From Fimbriimonadales bacterium (GTDB lineage Bacteria > Armatimonadota > Fimbriimonadia > Fimbriimonadales > Fimbriimonadaceae), in NCBI GenBank assembly GCA_026392145.1, contig JAPLCS010000355.1:1-7916 (forward strand): 7,916 nucleotides of DNA, in the 5' to 3' direction. Below are positions 1 to 7,209 of this stretch, in pieces. Within the stretch, counting starts at the first letter, position 1. Every line of letters begins with the position of its first letter. The notes beneath the pieces are model-generated. The model ran no database searches. It saw only the letters and a list, made by a program, of their open reading frames with translations, and was not told the origin of the DNA. Made by a program: the position numbers and the translations under genes.

Positions 1-1965
1 ACGACCACTATGTACTCCTCCAAGACCTAGTGGGCAAAGTCGCTGAAAAATTGGGATGGGAAACCTACGAAGAAATAAAGCAACTCGAAGGCATTAACTT
101 CGAGAATATGACCTTCTCTCACCCCATTTTCGACCGAGACAGTATCGCGGTCATGGCAAGCTACGTCACCACCGAAGATGGAACCGGCGTAGTTCACACT
201 GCACCAAGCCACGGACGAGACGACTTCTACACAGGACAAGCCTACAATCTGCCCGTCCCCAACACCGTAGACGAAAAAGGATTCCTCACCCACGAAGCCG
301 GAGAATTTGAAGGAACGTTTTTCAAGGATTGCGACACTGTAGTCGTTGAAAAACTCCAAGAAGTCGGAGCCCTCCTCAGTGCCTCAGACTATCATCACTC
401 CTACCCTTACGCCGAACGCGACGGCAAGCCAGTGATCTTCCGAGCAACCGAACAATGGTTCCTCTCGCTCGAAAACGAGGGGCTACGTCACGACATGCTC
501 AACAGCATCAGCGAGGTCAAATGGATCCCCACCACCGGTCAAAACCGAATCGAAGCCATGATTCGCAACCGTCCCGACTGGTGCATTTCCAGACAGCGAC
601 CCTGGGGAGTTGGAATTCCAGTGTTTTACGGTGCAAGAACTCGCACCCCAGTGCTCGACCCCGAGGTCATAGAGTGTGTGGCAAAACTCGTCGAAGAAAA
701 AGGCTCGGATGCATGGTTCACCACCTCGGTCTATGACATCCTGCCCCAAGGCTATGTTCACCCGATTACTGGCGAAACCGAATTCGAAAAAGAGACCGAC
801 GTCCTCGACGTTTGGTTCGACTCTGGTTCCACCTCACTCTGCGTCCTCGAAGGCAATGTCTATCCAGAGTGGCAAGAGCACTACCCCGCCGACCTCTATC
901 TAGAAGGCTCCGACCAACACCGAGGCTGGTTCAATACCTCACTGATCATCGCCCAAGCCACCCGAGGGGAAGCACCTTACAAAGCCGTATTAACCCACGG
1001 ATTTGTAACAGATGGTGCTGGGCTCAAAATGAGTAAACGACTCGGAAACGTCATAGATCCTGTCCAAGCCTCCAACGAGTACGGCGCAGACGTGCTTCGC
1101 TACTGGGTCGCAGGTACCGACTACGCAAACGACGTCCCATGTTCAGACGCAATCCTCAAACAATTTGGAGAAAGCTACCGAAACATTCGCAACGCGCTTC
1201 GATTCCTCATCGGCAACCTCAAAGGATTCCATCCCGACCAAGCACCTGCCACCCTTCAAAAAGTGGATGAATGGGTCATCGAACAAGTCGAACTGCTCTC
1301 CGATGACTGCGTCGCTGCCTACGAACGATTTGACTTTGGCTCCGCCATTTCATCCGTTCACAATTTCTGCAGACAGCAACTATCTTCCTTCTACCTAGAC
1401 GCCATCAAAGACCGAATGTACTGCGATGGGGACGAATGGGAAAGCCGACGCTCAGGCCAGCACGCCTGCTTCGTAGTGTCTCAACACCTCATCAAACTCA
1501 TTGCTCCGGTCTTGGTTCACACCGCCGAAGAAGCATGGAAGAAAATGCACGAAACCGTAGGCGTGTCTACAGATTCAGTGCACCTCCAAACATTTGGTGC
1601 ACCATCCGCAGAAAGATTGAGTGAGATTGAAGCAAGCGAACTCCAAATCCTCTTCGCCAAACTCCAATCCGCCAAGCAACTCATCAACGGCGCATTCGAG
1701 CTGTTCAAAGGAACAGACGGTATCAAAAACTCCCAAGAAGTCGTCGCAAATCTTTCGATTGACGCCGAGTCCAAGGCGATGCTCGAGCAGTTCCCCCTCT
1801 CTGAATTGGCAAACTTCAGAAGGCAGCGAAGCGGTAACGTTCGAACGAAGCCCCTACAACGAGTGCATCCGTTCACGAGTACGACGCCCCGACGTCGAAA
1901 GCGTAACCATCGACGGCGAAGAATTCTATCTTTCAAAGCGAGACCGAGAGGCCTTAAACATCTGA
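1..1965 (+). CDS. ileS: Isoleucyl-tRNA synthetase, 5'-partial, with an apparent frameshift near 1817-1819
   Basis: Cytoplasmic class Ia synthetase that charges tRNA-Ile and edits mischarged Val. The reading frame is open from base 3, so the N-terminal catalytic part with the HIGH motif lies upstream of the window. Visible in order: the CP1 editing-site signature GTGVVHTAPSHGRDD (180-224), IFRATEQWF (about 438-464), RPDWCISRQR (570-599), DVWFDSG (807-827), the YLEGSDQHRGWF block (about 897-932), the KMSKS loop in the form KMSKR (1026-1040), then a helical anticodon-binding region to about 1600. The first frame is IleRS-like up to ELANF (ending 1817). From 1819 the next frame gives EGSEAVTFERSPYNEC, then RVRRPDVE and LSKRDREAL, an IleRS-type C-terminus, with TGA at 1963-1965. 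Continuing the first frame instead gives an Arg-rich stretch unlike IleRS that runs into LspA. The identity is certain. Whether the frame change is biological or a sequence error is open. Confidence 0.93.
1800..1830 (+). other. Frameshift junction within ileS
   Basis: Codons ending at 1817 (S-E-L-A-N-F) belong to the upstream IleRS frame. Codons starting at 1819 (E-G-S-E-A-V) belong to the C-terminal IleRS frame. The change equals one extra base or a loss of two bases modulo three. From memory of the family, many IleRS proteins have a short hydrophobic segment of the FIVS type just after this point, and it is not visible here. A deletion of about 26-29 nt would therefore explain the data as well as a one-base error. 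I see no long homopolymer here that would make a simple slip obvious. Confidence 0.75.
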
Positions 1966-1967
1966 AC

Positions 1968-1973
1968 AAAGGA
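1968..1973 (+). promoter_or_regulatory. Ribosome binding site of lspA
   Basis: AAAGGA lies directly after the ileS stop in its corrected frame. It is 3 nt before the first ATG (1977) and 6 nt before the second (1980), so the second ATG has the more usual spacing. Its presence argues that lspA is translated on its own and is not the tail of a fusion protein. Confidence 0.6.
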
Positions 1974-1976
1974 CAC

Positions 1977-2609
1977 ATGATGAAGTCTCGCCTCCCACTG
2001 TTTTGGATCATTGCCATCAGTACGCTCGTACTAGACCAAGTAGTCAAGCAGTGGGTCAGGTCAACTCTCTCGGTAGGTGAATTCTGGAAGGGTGGCCCCT
2101 GGCACGGGGTCTTTGAGTTCACCCTGACGTACAACAAGGGAATCGCATTCGGAATGTTCCAGGGCTCCCAGTACTTCATGGCGCCAGTAGCCATTCTCAT
2201 CGCCGGAGTCGCAACCTATAATGTCTATCGCCAGCCCAGAACATCGACACGATGGATGGTGGTCGCGCTCGCACTCCTCGCAAGTGGCTCCATCGGGAAT
2301 CTTGTCGACCGTGTAACCAGTGACAAAGGGGTGACCGACATGTTCCTCCTGAGGCTATCAAACATCACCAATCAGAAACTGGGTGATTTTTGGGTTTTTA
2401 ACATCGCCGACGTCTGCATTTCCATCGCCATGATCATGCTTGCGATTACCTGGCTACGACCAGAAGAATCCACACCCGCAACTTCGGAAGACTCCAACGT
2501 GGCTACAGCATCAGCAAACTCCGGCGATGACGCAACCGAAAACACGACCGATAACGCAACAGATGATGTGGCCAACAACGCCACAGCGCAAACCAAGGCT
2601 ACCGACTAA
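1977..2609 (+). CDS. lspA: Lipoprotein signal peptidase (signal peptidase II) with a C-terminal low-complexity tail
   Basis: Inner-membrane aspartyl protease that removes the signal peptide of lipid-modified prolipoproteins, acting after Lgt. Numbered from ATG 1977 (210 aa; ATG 1980 is equally possible): LDQVVKQW at 19-26, N-K-G-I-A-F-G-M-F at 53-61, GSIGNLVDR at 104-112 with catalytic Asp111, V-T-D-M at 119-122, and F-N-I-A-D at 141-145 with catalytic Asp145. Four hydrophobic segments fit the family (about 9-27, 68-84, 93-111, 141-160). The family is usually about 150-180 residues. Here residues 162-210 form an extra tail rich in Ala, Thr, Asn and Asp with no hydrophobic segment, presumably cytoplasmic. 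The start is 11 nt after the ileS stop in the corrected frame, so the two genes are probably cotranscribed. The 3' end overlaps the convergent glycosyltransferase gene by 11 bp. Confidence 0.95.
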   Translation: MMKSRLPLFWIIAISTLVLDQVVKQWVRSTLSVGEFWKGGPWHGVFEFTLTYNKGIAFGMFQGSQYFMAPVAILIAGVATYNVYRQPRTSTRWMVVALALLASGSIGNLVDRVTSDKGVTDMFLLRLSNITNQKLGDFWVFNIADVCISIAMIMLAITWLRPEESTPATSEDSNVATASANSGDDATENTTDNATDDVANNATAQTKATD

Positions 2610-3705
2610 GGAGCTCGTGGTAAACCGCATCGGTTCCTAACCGCATTGCCTCCACGCTGAACATCGATTCCGCCTTCACTCTCGCAGCCAATCCCAAAGA
2701 CGCCAAATCGCCCCGCTGAATCAGATCCAAACACTCCCGAGCTAGCGCATCAGCATCGGAAGGGTTCACGAGTCGCCCCATAGAAGCGTCAATAACTTCA
2801 GGCAACCCACCTACATTCGTCGAAACCACCGGCATTCCCAAACTCATCGCCTCTACCACGGCAATTCCCATCGCCTCCTTCAAACTCGGAAAGAGGAACA
2901 AGTCCATCGCTGCAAGTGGGTCAAAGACCGGGTCCTGGTAGCCAAGGAAATGCACTCGATCCGCAATTCCCAACTCCTTCACCATTTGCTCGTAACGAGC
3001 TCGATCATCTCCGTCACCTACCAAAACATAATGAGCGTGCGGAACCTGCCGGGCAATGGTCTGAAAGGCGGTCAAACTAAAATCAAGTCCCTTCATCGCC
3101 GTCAATCGAGCCACCGTTCCAATCACCAGCGCATCGCTCGGAATCCTAAACTTTTCCCGAGACTCCGACTTGGAGAGATGATTCCTCGGGAGCTGAACGC
3201 CATTATAAACGGCGGTCACTTTATCCCGAGCAACCCCCTGCTGAACCAAATGATCACAAACACCCTGGCTAACACCAATCATATGATCAGCAAAAACATA
3301 GCTCAATTTGCCACTCATCCCATGCACCGTAGAAACGCACGGAACACGAGCCAACCGAGCGGCAAGAGTGCCATTCACCGAAGAAGTCGAGAGGTGAGTA
3401 TGAACAATATCAGCTTTCTGAGTCCGAAAATGCTTCCGCATTTCCAGAATCGCCAAAGGATCAATCTTGATTCGAACTCGAATATCTCGTGCAGTCCATC
3501 CCAAATGCCTCAACTCTTGAGTAAATGGACGCCCCTTAAAAGTCACAAAGGAAACATCATGCCCCGCACTCCGCTGGGCATTCGTCAAAGTGAGCATGCT
3601 GTGAACAGCGCCGTAGATCAACTTCCCGGCACTCGTGACATGAATAATCCGCAATCCCTCTCGATCAACCTCCGGTTGAACGCTCACTTTTTGGTTACCT
3701 GCCAT
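2599..3705 (-). CDS. GT4-family (GT-B fold) glycosyltransferase
   Basis: Predicted 368-aa cytoplasmic or membrane-associated enzyme that transfers a sugar from a nucleotide-activated donor to a glycan or lipid-linked acceptor; donor and acceptor cannot be told from the sequence. The N-terminal Rossmann-like half begins at L-R-I-I-H-V-T-S (18-25) and contains D-I-V-H-T-H-L (99-105) and V-S-T-V-H-G (124-129). The C-terminal donor-binding half has G-T-V-A-R-L (196-201), MKG (204-206), VLVGDG (227-232), VHFLGY (251-256) and the EX7E motif of retaining GT4 enzymes, Glu277 to Glu285. NVGGLPEVI follows at 297-305. The start at 3705 is chosen because a strong GGAGGG lies 9 nt upstream and the homologous part begins soon after. 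The frame is open to 3768, but the extra residues are Cys-rich and look like noise. It overlaps the upstream deacetylase by 11 nt, so translation is probably coupled. There is no signal peptide. Confidence 0.93.
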   Translation of the reverse strand: MAGNQKVSVQPEVDREGLRIIHVTSAGKLIYGAVHSMLTLTNAQRSAGHDVSFVTFKGRPFTQELRHLGWTARDIRVRIKIDPLAILEMRKHFRTQKADIVHTHLSTSSVNGTLAARLARVPCVSTVHGMSGKLSYVFADHMIGVSQGVCDHLVQQGVARDKVTAVYNGVQLPRNHLSKSESREKFRIPSDALVIGTVARLTAMKGLDFSLTAFQTIARQVPHAHYVLVGDGDDRARYEQMVKELGIADRVHFLGYQDPVFDPLAAMDLFLFPSLKEAMGIAVVEAMSLGMPVVSTNVGGLPEVIDASMGRLVNPSDADALARECLDLIQRGDLASLGLAARVKAESMFSVEAMRLGTDAVYHELLSR

Positions 3706-4420
3706 AACGAAACGCCCTCCACAGCTTGTACACAAAAACGGGCAGCAAAGTATCGTTCCGAACCGCAATTCGGTTCAAACAAAATCGATTCGTGTCCCGA
3801 GTATTCAGTCCCTTCCGGGTAGAAACCGCGCTCGAATACCCAGCCTCCTGAACCAACTTCATCGCAGAATCATTCAAGCCACCATACGGATAACAAAAAA
3901 CGTTCATCGGAACACCCAAAGCCGACTCCAAGTCCGCCTTACTTTTCTCAATTTCTAAACGCTGCACCCCATCATCAACTTGGTCTAAATGAACGTGAGT
4001 CATCGTGTGGGACCCAAACTCAAAGCCCTGATTAAGAAGCTTCAAAATCGTTTCACGGCTCATCAAATCCGCAAATTTCTCGCCTAATTTGATATCCCAT
4101 TCGTTGGTAGCCCCCAGATGATCTGACACCAAAAATACCGTCCCCGTAAAGCCGTGCGTCTCCATAATGGGAACAGCACTATCAGCAAAATCCTGATACC
4201 CATCATCAAAAGTAAGGGAAATGAGTTTCCCTACCGTCGCCGACGGGTGAACCCAAATAGATTCCAAAGGATGCAAACTCGTTGTCACAAACCCACGCCT
4301 CCTCAAGTAACGCACATGCTGAGAAAACAAAGAAGGCGATACGCAAAGTCCTGGATATTTGGCTCCCGAAGGAACTTCCGAGATTTTATGATAAGTTAAA
4401 ATCGGAAGCCTCGCACTCAC
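3695..4420 (-). CDS. NodB-type polysaccharide deacetylase (carbohydrate esterase family 4)
   Basis: 241-aa predicted metal-dependent deacetylase that removes N- or O-acetyl groups from a sugar polymer; the substrate is unknown. Visible CE4 motifs: T-F-D-D-G-Y at 70-75 (catalytic-base Asp72, metal-ligand Asp73), H-T-M-T-H at 138-142 (metal ligands His138 and His142) and C-Y-P-Y-G-G at 176-181. The protein opens directly with L-P-I-L-T-Y-H (5-11), common in this family, and has no signal peptide or clear membrane helix, so it appears cytoplasmic or is exported another way. The start is GTG at 4420, preceded only by weak purine-rich AGAGAA. An ATG at 4436 is out of frame and stops after three codons, and the in-frame stop upstream leaves no better ATG. 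It is followed, with an 11-nt overlap, by the GT4 gene. The pair suggests synthesis or modification of an exopolysaccharide or other surface glycan. Confidence 0.92.
   Translation of the reverse strand: MSARLPILTYHKISEVPSGAKYPGLCVSPSLFSQHVRYLRRRGFVTTSLHPLESIWVHPSATVGKLISLTFDDGYQDFADSAVPIMETHGFTGTVFLVSDHLGATNEWDIKLGEKFADLMSRETILKLLNQGFEFGSHTMTHVHLDQVDDGVQRLEIEKSKADLESALGVPMNVFCYPYGGLNDSAMKLVQEAGYSSAVSTRKGLNTRDTNRFCLNRIAVRNDTLLPVFVYKLWRAFRYGR
3715..3720 (-). promoter_or_regulatory. Ribosome binding site that decides the glycosyltransferase start
   Basis: On the minus strand GGAGGG stands 9 nt before ATG 3705. It lies inside the last codons of the deacetylase gene, as expected for translational coupling. 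It supports 3705 over the longer start at 3768. Confidence 0.65.
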
Positions 4421-4493
4421 TTCTCTAGTATTCCATGCAATTAAATTGAATGGTCAGAAAAGTAAACACGAGGCGAGCCACATGAGTTCAACA

Positions 4494-6080
4494 CTACTTG
4501 ATGAAGACCCAGTTAAACATTTTCGTCGGCAAGTAATTTCGGTAGATATTCCCAGGCACGAACGAGGAATCTATGACCGATTCCGCATCCACAACAATGT
4601 CTCCAGCGTTCGCACAATAAGGATCGTACCGAACGACAAAAGAGTTGCCACCTTCCGGTTCAATATTGACATCACCAGCCGCGCCAGAACCTCCCGCCAG
4701 CAACATACCTGTAAACTCCGCCGACCCACGAACTCGAATTCCTCCCTTCGCCGCATAAACATTCCCAACAATTGCACTGGAATTAGTCTTAAATTCAAAC
4801 GCGGTGGCGTCTTGCTTCGTTGAAAGTAAACAGCTCTTTTGCATCACATCCTCCCGTGTTCTAAAAGTCATCGGATCGGGAAGGAGTTTGTATTCAGCAT
4901 CAGTATCATCCGTGTACTTGCCCTCAAAGACAACCGTACATCCGTGATTTATCAGTTGCCCTTTGTTCTCAACATCACCCTTGATATACACAATGTTTTT
5001 TCGAGGGTCCTTACTCGCGGGGAAAAACTCTATGACTTCGCCATCTCGAACACGCAGATCACCATTTATTGTTGCCGGGCACTGAACAACTTTCTTACCG
5101 TCAGTGGATCTCTCGACCAAACTTTCGCTGTCAACATCGCCATTAAAGTAGTTCGAGCCATAGGCCGTCGCTGCACGCTGCCAATCCCGTGTCCAAACAT
5201 CAACGGTAGAAGACGGAGCGAAGCTCACAGAACCATTAAGCTTGATGATAGAATTGGCGGGAGCACCAGGGAAAGTTCCCCACGGTGCTGCCGCAGGACT
5301 TCGATAATTCTTAGTGCCGTTATCGTTGCCAAGTCCATCCTTACTCAAAGTGAACGTGTATGCCGCGCCATCCGGAACAAGATAATAGCCCTGAATATCA
5401 ATAATGTTCGGGTTGGTGTAAGAAGATTTACTTCCACTCGCAGGAGTCCAGCTAATCCCCTCATTACCAATCACAAATCCGTCCAATCCATTCGGTGCAT
5501 AGGTCCTCAAACCCTGATTCGTCTTGATATTCACCTTGCTATTGGCAACGATTGCGCCTGCAGGGAAGCTAAACACATCAGGAGGTGGTGTACTTGTCGT
5601 AACCTGTCTCAACACCAACCATCTGTCCACTTGAGCTCGGAACTTCACCTGGACAATACTCTCAACTCCACCGGTAACACGTCCGCGCCCTTCGATAGTG
5701 AAATAGTAGGTATATCTCCTAAAGCGGTTCCCGCCCTCAGTCATGTCCGTTTGCACTTCACGATCCTGAACTAGTCGAGCAGAATATCGTCCAATGATGT
5801 CCCGAGTACCGTCTGGCTTAACGTTCTCCATCGAATTCTCATTAAGTAGAAAAGGATAAGTCAAATCAGCGAGCATCTGAACTCGAATCTGGTCGTACAA
5901 TATATTCGCGGCAGACTCGGCAAGAGCATCAGACTGCCACTTATCTACTGTTTTCTTTGCACTGCGGTTGTAACTTGAAGAGAGCGTAAGCACGCTAACT
6001 CCAATCGTCACAAACCCAAGAACAAATATGAGTACCGGAGCTAGAGTAACGCCACGTCGTAGATGAGAAAACTGTTTCAT
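4494..6080 (-). CDS. PilX-like pilus assembly or pseudopilin protein with a large beta-rich C-terminal region
   Basis: 528-aa protein anchored by one N-terminal helix (about 11-33). The start reads L-R-R-G then V-T-L-A-P-V-L, which resembles the prepilin peptidase site (basic leader, Gly10, hydrophobic helix), but the usual Glu at mature position 5 is Pro15. PilX and GspK-type minor pilins can lack that Glu. Residues 34-160 look like a pilin-type coil and linker region. A short S-T-P-P-P-D break at 163-168 precedes a long Gly/Asn/Val-rich part with short repeated beta motifs, such as A-T-I-N-G-D-L-R-V (336-344), Y-I-K-G-D-V (365-370) and A-I-V-G-N-V-Y-A (436-443). This resembles the beta-solenoid style of bactofilin-like or PilX-associated domains. 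Four Cys (334, 381, 417, 489) could form disulfides outside the cytoplasm. ATG 6080 follows AAGG by 6 nt and the PilW-like stop by 8 nt, so they form one operon. The family call rests on architecture and context. Confidence 0.78.
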   Translation of the reverse strand: MKQFSHLRRGVTLAPVLIFVLGFVTIGVSVLTLSSSYNRSAKKTVDKWQSDALAESAANILYDQIRVQMLADLTYPFLLNENSMENVKPDGTRDIIGRYSARLVQDREVQTDMTEGGNRFRRYTYYFTIEGRGRVTGGVESIVQVKFRAQVDRWLVLRQVTTSTPPPDVFSFPAGAIVANSKVNIKTNQGLRTYAPNGLDGFVIGNEGISWTPASGSKSSYTNPNIIDIQGYYLVPDGAAYTFTLSKDGLGNDNGTKNYRSPAAAPWGTFPGAPANSIIKLNGSVSFAPSSTVDVWTRDWQRAATAYGSNYFNGDVDSESLVERSTDGKKVVQCPATINGDLRVRDGEVIEFFPASKDPRKNIVYIKGDVENKGQLINHGCTVVFEGKYTDDTDAEYKLLPDPMTFRTREDVMQKSCLLSTKQDATAFEFKTNSSAIVGNVYAAKGGIRVRGSAEFTGMLLAGGSGAAGDVNIEPEGGNSFVVRYDPYCANAGDIVVDAESVIDSSFVPGNIYRNYLPTKMFNWVFIK

Positions 6081-6086
6081 AAGTTG

Positions 6087-6091
6087 CCTTA
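6087..6091 (-). promoter_or_regulatory. Ribosome binding site of the PilX-like gene overlapping the upstream stop codon
   Basis: The minus strand reads TAAGG, where TAA is the stop of the PilW-like gene. AAGG sits 6 nt before ATG 6080, so ribosomes ending the upstream gene are placed to restart here. Confidence 0.5.
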
Positions 6092-7057
6092 GTTGTCACG
6101 ATTTTGCAAAATCGTCCTGGATGAAAAATGAATTGACCGATCCTTTTCAACACCACTGGCTCCACGCCACTTCGGTGTGAAAGTAAATTTCAGATAGACC
6201 GCGGTACCACCGTTGTCACCTGACAAATCAATTGAGAAAGTCGGATCAGCATGATAATAAACATCAATAATCAGGCCGTCTTGGGGAGGACTGGATATCA
6301 GGACATAGCCCTGAGACCTAGTCACCAATTGTAGTGCCCCGTTAACAACTGTCCGGCCAATTGCACGGCTTCGATTAAAAATGGTCGCAAGGCCTTGGCT
6401 TCCCAATTCTTGCTTCCCTACAATGACGCTGTTGGGAACTTTGGGCAGAGGATCCAGCATAGGTGAAAGCAACCACCAAGCTCTCGATGAGTTATTTCCC
6501 ACAAACTGCTGGTTGATGGCCGTTGCTATCTCAGGATTTGAAATATTCGTCAACATCACTTTATCGAATCGAGCAGTGTCGTATGTGTTGTTCGCAAAGT
6601 TTCCGATGTATCTCTTCAGTACAAAGGGACCATCCTTGGGGTCAGTAGCCTCATCAACCGAATAAATGATAATTACGTTCTCATTTGGAATAGGCTCGCG
6701 TGTCGGGCTTACTGTCGGATCAATAATAGGAGAATCGGGTGCGATAACTGGATATTTCGGTTGTCGAATAATCAACACCCGGTTATCCAAAGCTTGGAAC
6801 TGATAACTCTCCAGGTTGCGCGTCGGCGGATAACTCACCAGTAATCGATCCCCTAATTTGATATCATCAACCACTTTCTCAAATTTCGCCCGACCAACAT
6901 TTAACGAAGAGCCCTGTGTCTGCAACTTTTCAAAAGTCACCGACGAAAGCATCGTGACCTGAACCAGCAACGCTATCACCATAAGCGCCAAGCAAGACCC
7001 CACGAGTAGTTCAACTACCGTAAGTCCTCGCTTTTTTTTATTGGTCTGTATTTTCAT
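6089..7057 (-). CDS. PilW-like type IV pilin or pseudopilin (prepilin-type N-terminal methylation motif)
   Basis: 322-aa protein with a textbook prepilin leader: basic K-K-K-R-G (7-11), cleavage expected after Gly11, mature N-terminus L-T-V-V-E with Glu16 at mature position 5, then a hydrophobic helix to about residue 37. After cleavage by a prepilin peptidase it would be assembled into a type IV pilus or a secretion pseudopilus. The large globular part (about 60-322) fits the size of PilW/MshO-like minor components; I recognise no catalytic motif in it. The lone Cys22 lies in the membrane helix, so no disulfide is expected. ATG 7057 follows GAGGA by 6 nt. The leader is encoded across an A8 run. 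It is 8 nt ahead of the PilX-like gene and 152 nt behind the proline-rich pilin-like gene. The pilin-like call is firm. PilW is the best family guess from size and position in the cluster. Confidence 0.85.
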   Translation of the reverse strand: MKIQTNKKKRGLTVVELLVGSCLALMVIALLVQVTMLSSVTFEKLQTQGSSLNVGRAKFEKVVDDIKLGDRLLVSYPPTRNLESYQFQALDNRVLIIRQPKYPVIAPDSPIIDPTVSPTREPIPNENVIIIYSVDEATDPKDGPFVLKRYIGNFANNTYDTARFDKVMLTNISNPEIATAINQQFVGNNSSRAWWLLSPMLDPLPKVPNSVIVGKQELGSQGLATIFNRSRAIGRTVVNGALQLVTRSQGYVLISSPPQDGLIIDVYYHADPTFSIDLSGDNGGTAVYLKFTFTPKWRGASGVEKDRSIHFSSRTILQNRDN

Positions 7058-7063
7058 AGTTCA

Positions 7064-7068
7064 TCCTC
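7064..7068 (-). promoter_or_regulatory. Ribosome binding site of the PilW-like gene
   Basis: GAGGA on the minus strand, 6 nt before ATG 7057. This is a near-ideal position and fixes the start. Confidence 0.6.
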
Positions 7069-7137
7069 TGATGTTTGATTAGTGATCTTTCTTGCTAGTT
7101 AAGTTTTAAGGTTGATTACCGTTGTTAGGTTTAGGGT

Positions 7138-7169
7138 GCAAGTAGGTCTGAACGAACAAACCTACTTGC
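7138..7169. repeat. Perfect 10-bp inverted repeat (stem-loop) between two pilin-like genes
   Basis: GCAAGTAGGT (7138-7147) pairs exactly with ACCTACTTGC (7160-7169) around a 12-nt loop. A further two G-C pairs are possible if T7137 is bulged. It starts 41 nt after the stop of the proline-rich gene in the direction of transcription and lies about 80 nt before the PilW-like start. No T-run follows on either strand, so it is not a standard intrinsic terminator. It could act as an attenuator, an mRNA processing or stability element, or a protein-binding site. The rest of the 152-nt gap (7058-7209) shows no convincing promoter. Confidence 0.6.
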
Positions 7170-7209
7170 CCATATCTAACTTGCTAAACGATTGTTCAGC
7201 GAGTCGCTA

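Noticed and set aside
30..2609. A single 859-aa plus-strand protein beginning at GTG 30
   Set aside because: The frame is open upstream to the window edge with IleRS-like residues, and the 3' half is a separate lspA gene. The link region is an out-of-frame translation of the IleRS C-terminus.
2623..2635. AACCG-CAT-CGGTT hairpin near the convergent ends as a terminator
   Set aside because: It has only five base pairs with no T-run, and lies inside the glycosyltransferase coding sequence.
3706..3768. Longer glycosyltransferase start at 3768
   Set aside because: The added 21 residues are Cys-rich and unlike the family. A strong GGAGGG in front of ATG 3705 supports the shorter form.
2950..3822. 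290-codon open frame on the plus strand
   Set aside because: It is antisense to the glycosyltransferase and deacetylase, with composition typical of a shadow frame.
4434..4436. ATG at 4436 as the deacetylase start
   Set aside because: It is out of frame with the deacetylase and meets TAG after three codons.
4421..4493. Promoter for the deacetylase in the 73-nt gap
   Set aside because: The minus strand offers TTTACT with poor downstream -10 matches (TAATTG at 17 nt or TTTAAT at 15 nt), too weak to call. I see nothing else in this gap.
4839..5774. 311-codon open frame on the plus strand
   Set aside because: It is antisense to the PilX-like gene, has no family resemblance, and has no ribosome binding site that I can see.
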